Shown here: positions 57,601-64,000 of the stretch, piece by piece
Layout of the letters: each line of letters opens with the position of its first letter
How positions within the stretch are numbered: position 1 is the stretch's first letter
NCBI RefSeq assembly: GCF_035918015.1
Contig: NZ_CP109132.1
Span: 186,001 to 250,000 of the forward strand
Source: Streptomyces sp. NBC_01754
GTDB lineage: Bacteria; Actinomycetota; Actinomycetes; Streptomycetales; Streptomycetaceae
Direction: 5' to 3'
Length of the DNA: 64,000 nucleotides
Translations under genes and position numbers: made by a program
Notes under the pieces: generated by a model
What the model was told of the DNA's origin: nothing
Seen by the model: only the letters and a program-made list of their open reading frames with translations
Databases searched by the model: none

Positions 57601-60600
57601 CGTAACCGCTCCGGTCGAGCCGGCGGAGTTCTCCATGCTGGTGGCCGGTGACGGTCCGGTGGAGCAGGTGCTCGGCGGGGTTCTGCGTGGGGTGCAGGAG
57701 TGGCTGGCGGACGAGGAGTCCTTCGGGTCGCGGTTGGCGGTGGTGACCCGGGGTGCGGTTCCGGCCGGTCCGAGTGAGGTTGTGGACGCCGTGGGTGCGG
57801 CGGTGTGGGGTCTGGTGCGATCGGCGCAGTCGGAGCACCCGGACCGGATCGTGCTGGTGGACGCCGACCCGGGTTCCGAAGATGTGGACCTGTTGTTGGT
57901 GACCGGTCTTGAGCCGCAGGTGGCGATCCGCGAGGGCGTTGTGCTGGTGCCTCGGCTGGTTCGTGCCGGGTCCGGCGGTGGATTGGTGCTGCCGGCCCAG
58001 AACTGGCGCCTGCTGCCGGGTACGGACGGGACGCTGGAGTCCGCTCACATCGCGACGGCCGACACACTGCCGCTGGAAGCCGGTCAGGTGCGGGTCGCGG
58101 TGCGCGCGGCGGGTGTGAACTTCCGTGATGTGCTGATCGGTCTGGGCATGTATCCGGAACCGGGCGTGATGGGCTCCGAGGCTGCCGGTGTCGTGCTGGA
58201 AACCGGTCCGGGAGTGGAAGACCTTCAGGCTGGTGACCGGGTCTTCGGGTTCTTCAACGGTGCGTTCGCCTCCGAAGCGGTGACCGGCCGGGAACTCCTC
58301 GTGAAGGTCCCGGCAGGATGGTCATGGGCCCAGGCCGCCTCCGTGCCCCTCGTCTTCGCGACAGCCTGGTACGGACTGCGCGACCTGGCCGGCGTGAGGG
58401 CCGGTGAATCGGTACTGGTCCACGCCGCGGCCGGCGGCGTCGGAATGGCCGCCGTGCAACTGGCACAGCACTGGGGCCTGGAGGTCTACGCCACCGCCAG
58501 CCCCGGCAAATGGCCCACCGTCACCGCCAACGGAGTCGACCCCACCCACATCGCCTCCTCCCGAGACCTCGCCTTCGAAGAACAATTCCGGACGGCGACC
58601 GGCGGCCGGGGTGTGGATGTCGTACTGAACTCCCTGGCCGGAGAACTCCTCGACGCCTCCCTGCGCCTTCTGGCACCAGACGGCAGATTCATCGAAATGG
58701 GCAAGACCGACCTACGCACCGGCCTCCAGGTGCCCTACCACCCCTTCGACCTCTCCGACGCCGGCCCGGCACGGATGGGCCAGATCCTGGCCGAAGTAGT
58801 AGCACTGTTCGAACAAGACGTACTGAAACCACTGCCCCTGACCGTCTGGGACGCACGCGAAGCCGTCCCGGCATGGCGGTACATGGCCCAGGCCAGACAC
58901 GTGGGCAAGAACGTACTGTCCGTCCCGGCCCGCCCCGACCAGAACGGCACCGTACTGATCACCGGCGGCACCGGAACCCTCGGCAGCCTGCTCGCCCGAC
59001 ACCTCGTGACCGAGCACGGAACACGGCACCTCCTCCTGCTCTCCCGCCAGGGCCCTGACGCCCCCGGCGCAGCGGAGCTCGTGGACACACTGCGGGAAGC
59101 CGGGGCTACGGCGGACATCGTGGCCTGCGACGCCGCAGATCGCGACGCCCTCGCGACAGTACTCGCACAGATATCCGACGACGCCCCGCTCACCGGTGTC
59201 GTCCACGCCGCCGGTGTTCTCGACGACGGCATATTCACCGCGTTGACCGAGGAGCGTCTGAACACAGTCCTCCGGGCGAAAGCGACCGCCGCGGCCAACC
59301 TCGACGAACTGACCCGGGACATGGACCTGAGCATGTTCGTGCTCTACTCCTCGGCATCAGCCACCTTCGGCACCCCCGGCCAGGCCAACTACTCCGCCGC
59401 CAACGCCTTCCTCGACGCCCTGGCCACCCGCCGACGCGCACAAGGCCTGCCAGGCCTGTCCCTCGCCTGGGGCATGTGGGCCCAAGCCAGCACCATGACC
59501 GGTCACCTACAGGACCAACTCGCGCAAGGACTGCCGACCGAACAGGGCCTCACCCTGTTCGACACAGCCCTGACACGCCCGACAGCACACCTGCTGCCGA
59601 TCAACCTCGACCTGACCGCACTTCGGACCATCGGCGAAGTCCCGGCGCTGCTGCGCGGCCTCGTCACCAGCCGGATACGCCGCACAGCCACGCAGACCTC
59701 GACCGCCGGCCTGGCACTGGCCCAACGACTGCAAACGGTCCCAGCCCCCCAGCAACGACAGATCCTGCTGGAACTGATCCGCACCAGCGCGGCGACCGTA
59801 CTGGGCCACCTCTCACCCGAAGCAGTCGGAGAACGCCAGGCGTTCAAGGACCTCGGCTTCGACTCACTCACCGCAGTCGAACTACGCAACCGACTCAACA
59901 CCGTCACCGGGCTCCAGTTGCCGGCCACACTCGTCTTCGACTCCCCCAACCCCACCCTCCTCAGCGAGTATCTGGCTGAGCAGTTGCTCGGCACGGACGA
60001 GCCGGCATCGATGCTTTCGGCGCGGGTCGGTCCGGTGGACGAGCCGATCGCGATCGTCGCGATGGCCTGCCGTTTCCCAGGCGATGTCACCTCGCCCGAC
60101 CAACTGTGGGACCTGGTCACCGACGGGGTGGACGGCATGTCGGCGTTCCCGGTCAACCGGGGCTGGCCCGAAACGGTCGGCCGGGTCGCCGGCGTGGGCG
60201 GGTTCGTCCATGACGCGGACGAGTTCGATGCCGCGTTGTTCGGGATCAGCCCACGCGAAGCCCTCGCGATGGACCCGCAACAGCGACTGCTGCTCGAGAC
60301 CGCGTGGGAGACGTTCGAATCGGCCGGAATGGACCCGCGATCCCTGCGAGGCCGCAGTGTGGGCGTGTTCGCCGGATCCTCCACCTCCGGGTACAGCGTC
60401 GCCGGCGTGCCCGGCGCGGACGGGCATCTGCTGACCGGTAACGCACCGAGCGTGATCTCCGGCCGCGTCGCCTACGTCTTCGGGCTCGAAGGGCCCGCGG
60501 TCACAGTCGACACCGCGTGCTCCTCGTCGCTGGTAGCCCTGCACTTGGCCGCCCAGGCACTGCGGGCCGGCGAATGCGATCTCGCGTTGGCCGGCGGCGT

Positions 60601-63600
60601 AACCGTCATGGCCACCCCAGGCATGTTCGCCGAGTTCGACCGACAGGACGGCCTCGCCACCGACGGCCGGTGCAAGGCGTTCGCCGCCGCGGCGGACGGC
60701 ACCGGCTGGAGTGAAGGCGCCGGCCTCCTGCTGGTCGAACGGCTCTCCGAAGCGCAGCGCAACGGACACCGCATCCTGGGCGTGGTACGGGGCAGCGCTG
60801 TCAACCAGGACGGCGCGTCGAACGGTCTGACGGCGCCGAACGGTCCCTCCCAGCAGCGGGTGATCCGCCAGGCACTGGCGAACGCCCGTCTCACCACAGC
60901 CGATGTGGACGCGGTCGAGGCACACGGGACCGGAACCCGGCTGGGCGACCCGATCGAGGCACAGGCACTGCTGGCCACCTACGGCCAGGACCGTGACACC
61001 GACGAGCCGCTGTGGCTCGGCTCCGTCAAGTCGAACATCGGACACACCCAGTCCGCAGCGGGCGTCGCGGGCGTGATCAAAATGATCATGGCGATGCGGA
61101 GCGGTGCGCTCCCGGCGACGCTGCACGTGGATGAACCATCCCCGCAGGTGGACTGGTCCACCGGCGCGGTGGAACTACTCACCGAGGCGCGGGAATGGCC
61201 CGAGGTGGACCGGCCGCGCAGGGCAGCGGTGTCCTCGTTCGGAATCAGCGGGACCAACGCGCACGTGATCCTGGAACAGGCGCCGGAGGCCGAGCCGGAG
61301 TCGGGGTCGACTTCGCTGGGTGCGCCGTCGCAAAGTTCGAATGTGACGGTGTGGCCTGTGTCGGCGAAGTCTGCTGCTGGGCTGAAGGCGCAGATCGAGC
61401 GGTTGCGGTCGTTCGTGGCTGACGCCCCCGGGCTGGATGCGGCGGATGTCGGTTGGTCGCTGGCGACGACGCGTGCCGGTCTTGAGCATCGTGCGGTGGT
61501 GGTGGGCGGGGGCCGGGAGGAGTTGCTGGCCGGTCTGTCGGTGGCTGCGCCGGGTGTTGCGGGTTCCGGTGGTGTGGTGTTCGTGTTCCCGGGTCAGGGT
61601 TCGCAGTGGGTCGGGATGGCCCGGGGGCTGTGGGAGTCCTCGGCGGTGTTCCGGGAGCGGCTGGCCGAGTGCGAGGCCGCACTCTCCGGGTATGTGGACT
61701 GGTCGTTGACGGATGTGCTGCTGAACGACGGGGATCTCGCCCGGGTGGATGTGGTGCAGCCGGTGCTGTGGGCGGTGATGGTGGCCCTGGCCGAGGTGTG
61801 GCGGTCGGCCGGCGTCGTACCGTCGGTGGTGGTGGGCCATTCGCAGGGTGAGATCGCCGCTGCGTGTGTGGCGGGCCGGCTGTCGCTTCAGGACGCGGCG
61901 CGGGTGGTGGCGCTGCGGTCGAAGGCTCTGGTGGCTGTGGCCGGTGGTGGTGGCATGGTGTCGGTGGCCGCCGGCCGGGACACGGTCGGGGACCTGCTGG
62001 CCGGCTCGGCGGGACAGGTGTCGGTCGCGGCGGTGAACGGCCCGTCGTCCACCGTGGTCTCCGGCGACACCGACGCCCTCGACACACTGATCGCCGCATG
62101 CGAACAGCGCGGGATACGTGCACGACGCGTCCCGGTGGACTACGCCTCACACTCACCGCAGATGGAACAACTACGCGAACAGATCCTCGCGGACCTGGCC
62201 CCGGTGTCCCCGGCCACCGGCACGATCCCGATGTTCTCCACCCTGACCGGCGCCCCCGTCGACGGCGGGCTCGACGCGCAGTACTGGTTCGACAACCTGC
62301 GCTCCACCGTGGAGTTCGAGGACGCCATCCGCACGTTGCTGGACCAGGGCATGCGCACCTTCATCGAGGTCAGCGCTCATCCGGTCCTCACGGTCGGTAT
62401 CGAGGAGACCCTCGACACCACCGGCACCGAGGCCACCGTGCTCGGCACACTCCGCCGCGACGAGGGCGGCACCCACCAACTCCTGTCCGCCCTCGGCGAA
62501 GCATGGAGAGCCGGAGCCCCGGTGGACTGGTCCACAGTGCTCACCGGACACCGCACCCAACTCCCCACCTACGCCTTCCAGCGCCAGAGGTTCTGGCCGG
62601 AGTATTCGATGCAGGCGGTCGGTGGCGATGGTGCCGATTCTGCGTTCTGGGATGCGGTGGAGCGTGAGGATCTGGAGGAACTGGCCGGTCTGGAGTCGGC
62701 GTTGCCGGCGTTGTCCGAGTGGCGGCGACGTCACCAGGAGCGCTCGACACTGGACTCCTGGCGCTACCAGATCACCTGGAAGCCACTGACCGATCTCCCC
62801 CCGGCGTCCTTGTCCGGCACCTGGGTGATCGTCGGACCCGAGGACGCGGACATATCCACGGCACTGTCCATAGCGGGCGCGACGGTGGTGAACGTGCCCG
62901 TCGATGAGGTTGCGCAGCTGCCTGATGTGGCGGGGGTGGTGCTGCTCGCATCCGGGTGGGCGGACACGCTGACTGCGGTGCAGGCGCTGGGTGAGGTCTC
63001 GACGCCGTTGTGGGTGCTCACACGCGGCGCGGTGTCGGTGGGCCGCTCCGATCACCTGGAGAACCCGGACCTCGCCGCGGTGTGGGGCCTGGGCCGGGTC
63101 GCGGCACTCGAGATCCCACAGCGCTGGGGCGGCCTGATCGACCTGCCGACAGCACTGGATACACGGGCAGCTGAGCGTCTCGCCGGCGTCTTGGCCGGTG
63201 GCGGCGAGGACCAGGTCGCGGTACGTGCCTCCGGTGTCTACGGCCGCCGCCTGGCACGTGCGGTACCGGCAGCTGTGACCGGTGCCGGGTGGCAGCCCTC
63301 GGGAACGGTGCTGATCACCGGTGGCACCGGCGCCCTCGGCGCCCAGGTGGCCCGGTGGCTGGCCGGTCGCGGCGTGCCACACCTGGTGCTCACCAGTCGA
63401 GGTGGCACAGCCCCGGACGGGTTGGTCGAGGAACTGACCGAGCTCGGCGCACAAGTGACGGTGACCGCCTGCGACGTCACCGACCGGAACGCGCTCGCCG
63501 GCGTGATCGCCGGTGTCCCGGCCGAATGGCCGCTCACCGGAATCGTGCACACAGCCGGGATCGTGGACACGGAAGAACTGGAGCAGACCACCCCGGAGGC

Positions 63601-64000
63601 GATGGCCCGCGTCCTGGCCCCCAAGGTCGACGGGACCGTGTATCTGGACGAGTTGACGCGGGATCTACCGCTCGACCTGTTCGTGGTGTTCTCCTCGATC
63701 GCCGCGACCTGGGGCAGCGGCAGCCAAGGCGCCTACGCCGCCGGCAACGCGTTCCTCGACGCCTGGATCCAGCACCGCCACGACCGCGGACTTCCGGGCA
63801 CATCCGTGGCCTGGGGTGCGTGGGCGGGCGCGGGCATGGCGGCCCGCGGTGAGGCAGAACAGATGCTGCGTCGGCGCGGGTTGTTGCCGATGGACCCGGA
63901 CCTGGCGATGCGGGCCCTGGCCCAGGCGATCGACCAGAACGACAGCGGCCTGACGGTCGCCGACGTCGACTGGCCCCGCTTCGCCGAGGCATTCACGGTG
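39533..64000 (+). CDS. PKS C: giant modular type I polyketide synthase (partial, runs off right edge)
   Basis: An uninterrupted frame of 8156 codons, still open at the window end. ATG 39533 is preferred (GAAGGG at 39519-39524, 8-nt spacing); an in-frame ATG at 39527 is the alternative. Residues: N-terminal docking helix 1-33; C1 KS 35-450, AT 533-866, DH 883-1156, ER 1320-1603, KR 1618-1860, ACP 1900-1973; C2 KS 1991-2413, AT 2493-2830, KR 2883-3290, ACP 3340-3413; C3 KS 3440-3853, AT 3936-4273, KR 4326-4730, ACP 4780-4853; C4 KS 4882-5298, AT 5380-5720, DH 5735-6010, ER 6170-6453, KR 6470-6706, ACP 6743-6818; C5 KS 6835-7250, AT 7343-7686, KR 7740-8146. The boundaries are estimates. It acts after PKS B and elongates the chain by at least five units. 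No thioesterase is in view. Confidence 0.95.
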   Translation, partial: MADETQLLKQLKWMTTELRQAHRSLRQVEEREHEPIAVVGMACRFPGGVNSPEDLWRMVRDGVDGIGDFPANRGWSDEGDFVRQGGFLHDADRFDAALFGISPREALAMDPQQRLLLESAWEVFESAGIDPRSLRRTQTGVYVGTNGQDYATLPNADEAEGYIATGASASVISGRVAYAFGLEGPAVTVDTACSSSLVALHLASRALRAGECELAVVGGVTVMATTAAFEEFDRQDGLAGDGRCKSFAASADGTGWGEGIGLLLVERLSDAQRNGHHILGVVRGSAVNQDGASNGLTAPSGPSQQRVIRQALANAQLSTADVDAVEAHGTGTRLGDPIEAQALLATYGQDHGEGGEPLWLGSVKSNIGHTQAAAGVAGVIKMVMAMRRGVLPATLHVDEPSPQVDWSAGAVELLTESRQWPEVDRPRRAAVSSFGISGTNAHVILEQAPEPVGQELVAEPSAPRPDTVPWVVSAKSEAGLRAQVERLRSFVAERPELEAVDVGWSLATTRAGLEHRVVLAGDATLASGVATEGRLAVLFTGQGSQRPGMGLGLYEAFPVFAEAFDAVCARLDPSLRQVLTDGVDLDRTMWAQAGLFALEVALFRLVEAWGVVPDVLLGHSLGEIVAAHVSGILSLDDACTLVAERGRLMQALPAGGGMLAVQATETDVADSGLDVAAVNGPQSVVLSGDIEAIERYAAECAEQGRRFNVLTVSHAFHSALMEPMLDEFATVLAGLTYNPAHIPVVSNLTGAVAEPGLMQDPDYWLRQVRQVVRFADGVTTLEAMGVTAYLELGPDGVLSGMAQDTVGDAVFAPVLRMDRDETDTALTAVSRLWASGAKVDWSKVFTGWGGRTVPLPTYAFQRERYWPRAGAAAGNAGALGLTDAGHPLLGAAVPLAEGDGVVLTGRLSVGAQAWLADHVVSGRVVVPGTALVEMVLRAGQEVGCGLVRELVLQAPLVLAESGGTQVQVRVEGPGESGDRPVHIHARMDGTDEWVLHASGQLAVSEAESAGFDLSVWPPQGADPLDVDGFYDVLTAAGFGYGPVFQGVQAAWRDESGVYADIAFSESVDGFGIHPALLDAALHPSGLLNGDGEGGGSGPRLPFAWSGVELFAVGATALRVAIRPAGEGVSVQAADGAGLPVAVVRSLVLREQLPGTVTAGDALFAVDWTELPVTAPVEPAEFSMLVAGDGPVEQVLGGVLRGVQEWLADEESFGSRLAVVTRGAVPAGPSEVVDAVGAAVWGLVRSAQSEHPDRIVLVDADPGSEDVDLLLVTGLEPQVAIRDGVVLVPRLVRAGSGGGLVLPAQNWRLLPGTDGTLESAHIATADTLPLEAGQVRVAVRAAGVNFRDVLIGLGMYPEPGVMGSEAAGVVLETGPGVEDLQAGDRVFGFFNGAFASEAVTGRELLVKVPAGWSWAQAASVPLVFATAWYGLRDLAGVRAGESVLVHAAAGGVGMAAVQLAQHWGLEVYATASPGKWPTVTANGVDPTHIASSRDLAFEEQFRAATGGRGVDVVLNSLAGEFLDASLRLLAPGGRFIEMGKTDLRTGLQVPYHPFDLSDAGPARMGQILAEVVALFEQDVLKPLPLTVWDAREAVPAWRYMAQARHVGKNVLSVPARPDQNGTVLITGGTGTLGSLLARHLVTEHGTRHLLLLSRQGPDAPGAADLTAELAALGADTRIVACDAADRDALATVLAQIPDDAPLTGVVHAAGVLDDGIFTALTEERLNTVLRAKATAAANLDELTRNTDLSMFVLYSSASATFGTPGQANYSAANAFLDALATRRRAQGLPGLSLAWGMWAQTSTMTSTLAQTDRARAASAGAMLSTEQGLALFDTALTRPTAHLLPINLDLTALRTIGEVPALLRGLVTSRIRRTATQTSTAGLALAQRLQTVPAPQQRQILLELIRTSAATVLGHLSPEAVGERQAFKDLGFDSLTAVELRNRLNTVTGLQLPATLVFDSPNPTLLSDYLMSQFFGESDVVLEPPRPLTVAETDEPIAIVAMACRFPGDVTSPDQLWDLVADGVDGMSAFPTDRGWPADLAGRGSGVGGFVHDADEFDADLFGISPREAVAMDPQQRLALETAWETFEAAGMDPRSLRGRSVGVFAGAASSGYGMNMRLPEGADGHQVTGSTTSVISGRIAYVFGLEGPAITVDTACSSSLVAIHLAAQALRAGECDLALAGGVTMMATPGMIAEFDRQDGLAGDGRCKSFAAAADGTGWAEGVGLLLVERLSDARRNGHRILGVVRGSAVNQDGASNGLTAPNGPSQQRVIRQALANAHLTTADVDVVEAHGTGTRLGDPIEAQALLATYGQDRGEGGEPLWLGSIKSNIGHAQAAAGIAGVIKMVMAMQHGAIPATLHVDEPSPQVDWSAGAVELLTEARTWPQVDRPRRAGVSSFGISGTNAHVILEQAPEPEPVTIAATQQSPTLVPWVLSAKSETALRAQVERLRSFVAERPELDAVDVGWSLATTRAALEHRVVLAGGDVLATGTAGEGRLAVLFTGQGSQRPGMGLGLYEAFPVFAEAFDAVCARLDVRLERPLREVLTDGVDLDRTMWAQAGLFALEVALYRLVESWGVVPDVLLGHSLGEIVAAHVSGILSLDDACTLVAERGRLMQALPSGGGMLAVQATEADVADSGLDLAAVNGPQSVVLSGDLDAIERYAAQCAEQGRRFNVLTVSHAFHSALMEPMLDEFATVLAGLTYNPAHIPVMSNLTGAVAEPGLMQQPDYWLRQVRQTVRFADGITATAQLGVTTYLELGPDGVLSAMAQENVGDAVFASILRKDRDETDTALTAISRLWTSGADLDWPKMFADWGGRVVDLPTYPFQRQRFWPELPAETVTDGMADSAFWDAVERGDLEELAGLESALPALSEWRRRHQERSTLDSWRYQITWKPLTDLPPASLSGTWVIVGPEDADISTALSTAGATVVNVPVHEVAQLPDVAGVVLHVGNWVDTLSTVQALAEVRAPLWVLTRGAVSVGRSDRLESPDLAAVWGLGRVAALEIPQRWGGLIDLPTALDARAGARLASILTGCGGEDQVAVRASGVYGRRLARAVPAAVTGAGWQPTGTVLITGGTGALGAQVARWLAGRGAPHLVLTSRRGVAPDVLVKELSELGTQVSVVACDVTDRNALAGALAGVPAEWPLTGVVHAAGLDDPERLEQTTPEAFAEVLRAKVDGTLYLDELTRELPLDLFVVFSSIAATWGSGSQGAYAAGNAFLDAWVQHRRDRGLTGTSVAWGPWAGAGMAAHGEAEQMLRRRGLLPMDPTLAIQALAASVDGNEPCVTVADMDWSRFTPAFTSVRPSALLSDLPEAAGALDATPGGGAESELRQQLMGVTATERRQMVLDLVRAQAAQVLGHGGAEAIEPGRAFRDLGFDSLMAVELRNLLTTHTGSPLPATLVFDYPSPLVLSDYLLAQLTGDAPQDTALPAHTTNTLSDEPIAIVGMACRYPGGVTSPEQLWDLVEGAGDGITSFPTDRGWPVEALGGVTGLGGFMAGVAEFDADLFGISPREALAMDPQQRLLLEAAWETFESAGVDPRRVRGGQIGVFAGAAPSGYGSAGMPGAEGHLITGTAGSVISGRISYTFGLEGPAVTVDTACSSSLVAIHLAAQALRAGECDMALAGGVTAMVTPGAFIEFDRQDGLAADGRCKAFAAAADGTGWSEGVGLLLVERLSDARRMGHRILGVVRGSAVNQDGASNGLSAPNGPSQQRVIRQALANARLTTADVDAVEAHGTGTRLGDPIEAQALLATYGQDRDTDEPLWLGSVKSNIGHTQSAAGVAGVIKMIMAMRRGVLPATLHVDEPSPQVDWSAGAVELLTEAREWPEVDRPRRAAVSSFGISGTNAHIILEQAPEPVEQEPVTEPSAPRPDLAPWVLSAKSTAALKVQIERLRSFVAERPELDAVDVGWSLATSRAALEHRVVLAGGDVLATGTAGEGRLAVLFTGQGSQRPGMGLGLYEAFPVFAEAFDAVCVRLDVRLERPLREVLTDGVDLDRTMWAQAGLFALEVALFRLVESWGVVPDVLLGHSLGEIVAAHVAGILDLDDACTLVAERGRLMQALSSGGGMLAVQATETDVADSGLDIAAVNGPRSVVLSGGIEAIERYAAECAEQGQRFNVLTVSHAFHSALMEPMLDEFATVLAGLTYNPAHIPIVSNLTGAVAEPGLMQQPDYWLRQVRQAVRFADGVTTLEAMGVTTYLELGPDGVLSAMAQDTAGDAVFASILRKDRDETDTALTAIGSLWSTGVGVDWPKLFTGWGGRTIPLPTYAFQRQRFWPELPAGTATDGMADSAFWDAVEREDLEELAGLESALPALSEWRRRHQERSTLDSWRYQITWKPLTDLPLASLSGTWVVVGPEDADISTALSIAGATVVNVPVDEVAQLPGVAGVVLLASGWADTLTAVQALGEVSAPLWVLTRGAVSVGRSDRLESPDLAAVWGLGRVAALEIPQRWGGLIDLPTALDARAGARLASILTGGGGEDQVAVRGSGVYGRRLARAVPAAVTGAGWQPTGTVLITGGTGALGAQVARWLAGRGVPHLVLTSRSGVAPDRLAEELTELGAQVTVTACDVTDRNALAGVIAGVPAERPLAGIVHTAGIVDTEGLEQTTPEAFAEVLRAKVDGTVYLDELTRDLPLDLFVVFSSIAATWGSGSQGAYAAGNAFLDAWIQHRHDRGLPGTSVAWGPWAEAGMAVQGEAEQALRRRGLSSIDPALAIQALAAAVDGNEPCVTVADMDWSRFTPAFTSVRPSALLADLPEAAAALERDPGSGVESELRQQLMGVTDTERRQMVLDLVRAQAAQVLGHGGAEAIEPGRAFRDLGFDSLMAVELRNLLTTHSELSLPATLVFDYPSPEVLSDYLLAQLVESAQQASTMPAHTTITLSDEPIAIVGMACRYPGGVTSPEQLWDLVEGASDGIVPFPTDRGWPVEALDGVAGLGGFVADADRFDAALFGISPREALAMDPQQRLLLETAWETFESAGVDPRSLKGRSVGVFAGASSSGYGVNGVAGAEGHLLSGTANSVISGRVSYAFGLEGPAVTVDTACSSSLVALHLAAQALRSGECSLALAGGVTVMVSPGAFAEFDRQDGLAADGRCKSFAAAADGTGWAEGVGLLLVERLSDAQRNGHHILGVVRGSAVNQDGASNGLTAPNGPSQQRVIRQALANAQLTTTDVDVVEAHGTGTRLGDPIEAQALLATYGQDRGEGSEPLWLGSIKSNIGHTQAAAGIAGVIKMVMAMQHGAMPATLHVDEPSPQVEWSAGAVELLTEARTWPEADRPRRAAVSSFGISGTNAHVILEEASESVSVSEPVRVFGPVTVPWVLSAKSETALRAQVERLRSFVAERPELDAVDVGWSLATTRAGLEHRVVLAGGDVLATGTAGEGRLAVLFTGQGSQRPGMGLGLYETFPVFAEAFDAVCVRLDVRLERPLREVLTDGVDLDRTMWAQAGLFALEVALYRLVEAWGVVPDVLLGHSLGEIVAAHVSGILSLDDACTLVTERGRLMQALPSGGGMLAVQATETDVADSGLDIAAVNGPQSVVLSGDLDAINSYAAECAEQGRRFNVLTVSHAFHSALMEPMLDEFTSVLTGLTYNPAHIPIVSNLTGAVAEPGLMQDPGYWLRQVRQAVRFADGITATAQLGVTAYLELGPDGVLSGMAQDTVGDAVFAPVLRMDRDETDTALTAVSRLWASGAKVDWSKVFTGWGGRTVPLPTYAFQRERYWPRAGAAAGNAGALGLTDAGHPLLGAAVPLAEGDGVVLTGRLSVGAQAWLADHMVSGRVVVPGTALVEMVLRAGQEVGCGLVRELVLQAPLVLAESGGTQVQVRVEGPDGSGDRPVHVHARAEGVDEWVLHASGFLAVSELETPGFDLSVWPPQGAVAVDVDGFYEALAGAGFGYGPAFKGVQAAWRDESGVYADIAFSESVDGFGIHPALLDAALHPSGLLNGDGEGGGSGPRLPFAWSGVELFAVGATALRVAIRPAGEGVSVQAADGAGLPVAVVRSLVLREQLPGTVTAGDALFAVDWTELPVTAPVEPAEFSMLVAGDGPVEQVLGGVLRGVQEWLADEESFGSRLAVVTRGAVPAGPSEVVDAVGAAVWGLVRSAQSEHPDRIVLVDADPGSEDVDLLLVTGLEPQVAIREGVVLVPRLVRAGSGGGLVLPAQNWRLLPGTDGTLESAHIATADTLPLEAGQVRVAVRAAGVNFRDVLIGLGMYPEPGVMGSEAAGVVLETGPGVEDLQAGDRVFGFFNGAFASEAVTGRELLVKVPAGWSWAQAASVPLVFATAWYGLRDLAGVRAGESVLVHAAAGGVGMAAVQLAQHWGLEVYATASPGKWPTVTANGVDPTHIASSRDLAFEEQFRTATGGRGVDVVLNSLAGELLDASLRLLAPDGRFIEMGKTDLRTGLQVPYHPFDLSDAGPARMGQILAEVVALFEQDVLKPLPLTVWDAREAVPAWRYMAQARHVGKNVLSVPARPDQNGTVLITGGTGTLGSLLARHLVTEHGTRHLLLLSRQGPDAPGAAELVDTLREAGATADIVACDAADRDALATVLAQISDDAPLTGVVHAAGVLDDGIFTALTEERLNTVLRAKATAAANLDELTRDMDLSMFVLYSSASATFGTPGQANYSAANAFLDALATRRRAQGLPGLSLAWGMWAQASTMTGHLQDQLAQGLPTEQGLTLFDTALTRPTAHLLPINLDLTALRTIGEVPALLRGLVTSRIRRTATQTSTAGLALAQRLQTVPAPQQRQILLELIRTSAATVLGHLSPEAVGERQAFKDLGFDSLTAVELRNRLNTVTGLQLPATLVFDSPNPTLLSEYLAEQLLGTDEPASMLSARVGPVDEPIAIVAMACRFPGDVTSPDQLWDLVTDGVDGMSAFPVNRGWPETVGRVAGVGGFVHDADEFDAALFGISPREALAMDPQQRLLLETAWETFESAGMDPRSLRGRSVGVFAGSSTSGYSVAGVPGADGHLLTGNAPSVISGRVAYVFGLEGPAVTVDTACSSSLVALHLAAQALRAGECDLALAGGVTVMATPGMFAEFDRQDGLATDGRCKAFAAAADGTGWSEGAGLLLVERLSEAQRNGHRILGVVRGSAVNQDGASNGLTAPNGPSQQRVIRQALANARLTTADVDAVEAHGTGTRLGDPIEAQALLATYGQDRDTDEPLWLGSVKSNIGHTQSAAGVAGVIKMIMAMRSGALPATLHVDEPSPQVDWSTGAVELLTEAREWPEVDRPRRAAVSSFGISGTNAHVILEQAPEAEPESGSTSLGAPSQSSNVTVWPVSAKSAAGLKAQIERLRSFVADAPGLDAADVGWSLATTRAGLEHRAVVVGGGREELLAGLSVAAPGVAGSGGVVFVFPGQGSQWVGMARGLWESSAVFRERLAECEAALSGYVDWSLTDVLLNDGDLARVDVVQPVLWAVMVALAEVWRSAGVVPSVVVGHSQGEIAAACVAGRLSLQDAARVVALRSKALVAVAGGGGMVSVAAGRDTVGDLLAGSAGQVSVAAVNGPSSTVVSGDTDALDTLIAACEQRGIRARRVPVDYASHSPQMEQLREQILADLAPVSPATGTIPMFSTLTGAPVDGGLDAQYWFDNLRSTVEFEDAIRTLLDQGMRTFIEVSAHPVLTVGIEETLDTTGTEATVLGTLRRDEGGTHQLLSALGEAWRAGAPVDWSTVLTGHRTQLPTYAFQRQRFWPEYSMQAVGGDGADSAFWDAVEREDLEELAGLESALPALSEWRRRHQERSTLDSWRYQITWKPLTDLPPASLSGTWVIVGPEDADISTALSIAGATVVNVPVDEVAQLPDVAGVVLLASGWADTLTAVQALGEVSTPLWVLTRGAVSVGRSDHLENPDLAAVWGLGRVAALEIPQRWGGLIDLPTALDTRAAERLAGVLAGGGEDQVAVRASGVYGRRLARAVPAAVTGAGWQPSGTVLITGGTGALGAQVARWLAGRGVPHLVLTSRGGTAPDGLVEELTELGAQVTVTACDVTDRNALAGVIAGVPAEWPLTGIVHTAGIVDTEELEQTTPEAMARVLAPKVDGTVYLDELTRDLPLDLFVVFSSIAATWGSGSQGAYAAGNAFLDAWIQHRHDRGLPGTSVAWGAWAGAGMAARGEAEQMLRRRGLLPMDPDLAMRALAQAIDQNDSGLTVADVDWPRFAEAFTV
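39635..45450 (+). other. Module C1: KS-AT(malonyl)-DH-ER-KR(B-type)-ACP, fully reducing
   Basis: KS Cys 40109-40111; GHSLG 41384-41398, HAFH 41672-41683 (malonyl); DH His 42284-42286 ([10 protein letters not shown]) and [12 protein letters not shown] with VNFRDVL and [10 protein letters not shown] with LDD and Tyr 44834-44836; ACP Ser 45329-45331. It predicts a fully reduced acetate unit. The DH-ER-KR-ACP part is nearly the same DNA as C4. Confidence 0.92.
41920..45470 (+). repeat. DH-ER-KR-ACP paralogue block, copy in C1
   Basis: Nearly the same DNA as 56480-59990 in C4 at an offset of 14556 through the KR catalytic Tyr (14535 beyond a 21-bp length difference). The ER-KR-ACP portion is also closely similar to B3 and B5. 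Confidence 0.8.
45503..49770 (+). other. Module C2: KS-AT(malonyl)-KR(A-type)-ACP
   Basis: KS Cys 45998-46000; GHSLG 47279-47293, HAFH 47567-47578 (malonyl); KR Trp 49142-49144 and Tyr 49166-49168; ACP Ser 49664-49666. A sequence HAAGLDDPE resembles the B-type LDD but is one residue too early in alignment with its sister KRs, so A-type is still predicted. Confidence 0.9.
49850..54090 (+). other. Module C3: KS-AT(malonyl)-KR(A-type)-ACP
   Basis: KS Cys 50327-50329; GHSLG 51611-51625, HAFH 51899-51910 (malonyl); KR Trp 53474-53476 and Tyr 53498-53500, no LDD; ACP Ser 53996-53998. The KR belongs to the same sequence group as those of B1, C2 and C5. Confidence 0.9.
54176..59985 (+). other. Module C4: KS-AT(malonyl)-DH-ER-KR(B-type)-ACP, fully reducing
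   Basis: KS Cys 54659-54661; GHSLG 55940-55954, HAFH 56228-56239 (malonyl); DH His 56840-56842 ([10 protein letters not shown]); ER with VNFRDVL and [10 protein letters not shown] with LDD and Tyr 59390-59392; ACP Ser 59864-59866. Differs from C1 mainly by seven fewer codons after the KR catalytic region and by its KS. Confidence 0.92.
56480..59990 (+). repeat. DH-ER-KR-ACP paralogue block, copy in C4
   Basis: Partner of the C1 block. The main differences are a region after the KR (about 59480-59545, 21 bp shorter overall) and a short patch near 59070-59120 where the two copies diverge sharply, as if converted from another template. Confidence 0.8.
60035..64000 (+). other. Module C5: KS-AT(methylmalonyl)-KR(A-type), truncated before ACP
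   Basis: KS Cys 60518-60520; GHSQG 61835-61849, YASH 62141-62152 (methylmalonyl); KR Trp 63710-63712 and Tyr 63734-63736. The KS matches B6, the AT matches B2 and the KR matches C2/C3, so the module is a mosaic. The window ends just after the KR; an ACP should follow. Confidence 0.9.

Overview
The window is very GC-rich DNA with GTG and TTG starts, Streptomyces-type ribosome-binding sites and giant modular type I polyketide synthase (PKS) genes. This points to an actinomycete, probably Streptomyces or a close relative; the genus cannot be fixed from the sequence. It is the interior of one large reduced-polyketide (macrolide or polyol type) cluster whose two outer PKS genes both run off the window. 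For reference the three PKS genes are called A, B and C here; these are not established gene symbols.

Layout. PKS A (complement 1-5857, partial) starts with a loading module whose ketosynthase has Gln in place of the catalytic Cys (KSQ), with a malonyl-type AT and an ACP, followed by module A1 (KS, methylmalonyl-type AT, start of a DH). It is therefore the chain-initiating protein. An 864-bp intergenic region (5858-6721) separates it from a divergent ABC exporter pair: an ATPase (6722-7522, TTG start) and a polytopic permease (7507-9417). PKS B (9628-39496) follows on the + strand, and 36 bp after its stop PKS C (39533-64000, open at the right edge, at least 8156 codons). B and C begin with coiled-coil docking segments and B ends with a C-terminal docking domain, so they are elongation proteins that work in series.

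Module logic. B1 KS-AT(mal)-KR-ACP; B2 KS-AT(mmal)-KR-ACP; B3 KS-AT(mal)-DH-ER-KR-ACP; B4 and B5 are a second copy of B2 and B3; B6 KS-AT(mal)-KR-ACP; C1 fully reducing (mal); C2 and C3 KR only (mal); C4 fully reducing (mal); C5 KR with methylmalonyl AT, cut before its ACP. KR-only modules all carry the A-type Trp; fully reducing modules carry B-type KRs with LDD. The encoded chain is a saturated polyol with 1,3- and 1,5-related hydroxyls and few methyl branches.

The main caution is PKS B. About 10.4 kb (14476-24765) is repeated in tandem (24893-35187), essentially without differences in every line compared. The repeat junction (24766-25880) is full of frame-breaking indels and looks like a blend of the B2 and B6 module sequences. 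Removing exactly one repeat period (10420 bp) leaves 19449 bases, exactly 6483 codons, and a single open gene. I therefore think the real gene has four modules (B1, B2, B3, B6) and that B4/B5 are an assembly artefact, although a genuine but badly sequenced duplication is not excluded.

Regulation. AGGGGT-type boxes occur in pairs upstream of all three transcription units, each unit having one box 22-24 nt before a plausible -10 element. This suggests one shared activator that is not encoded in this window.
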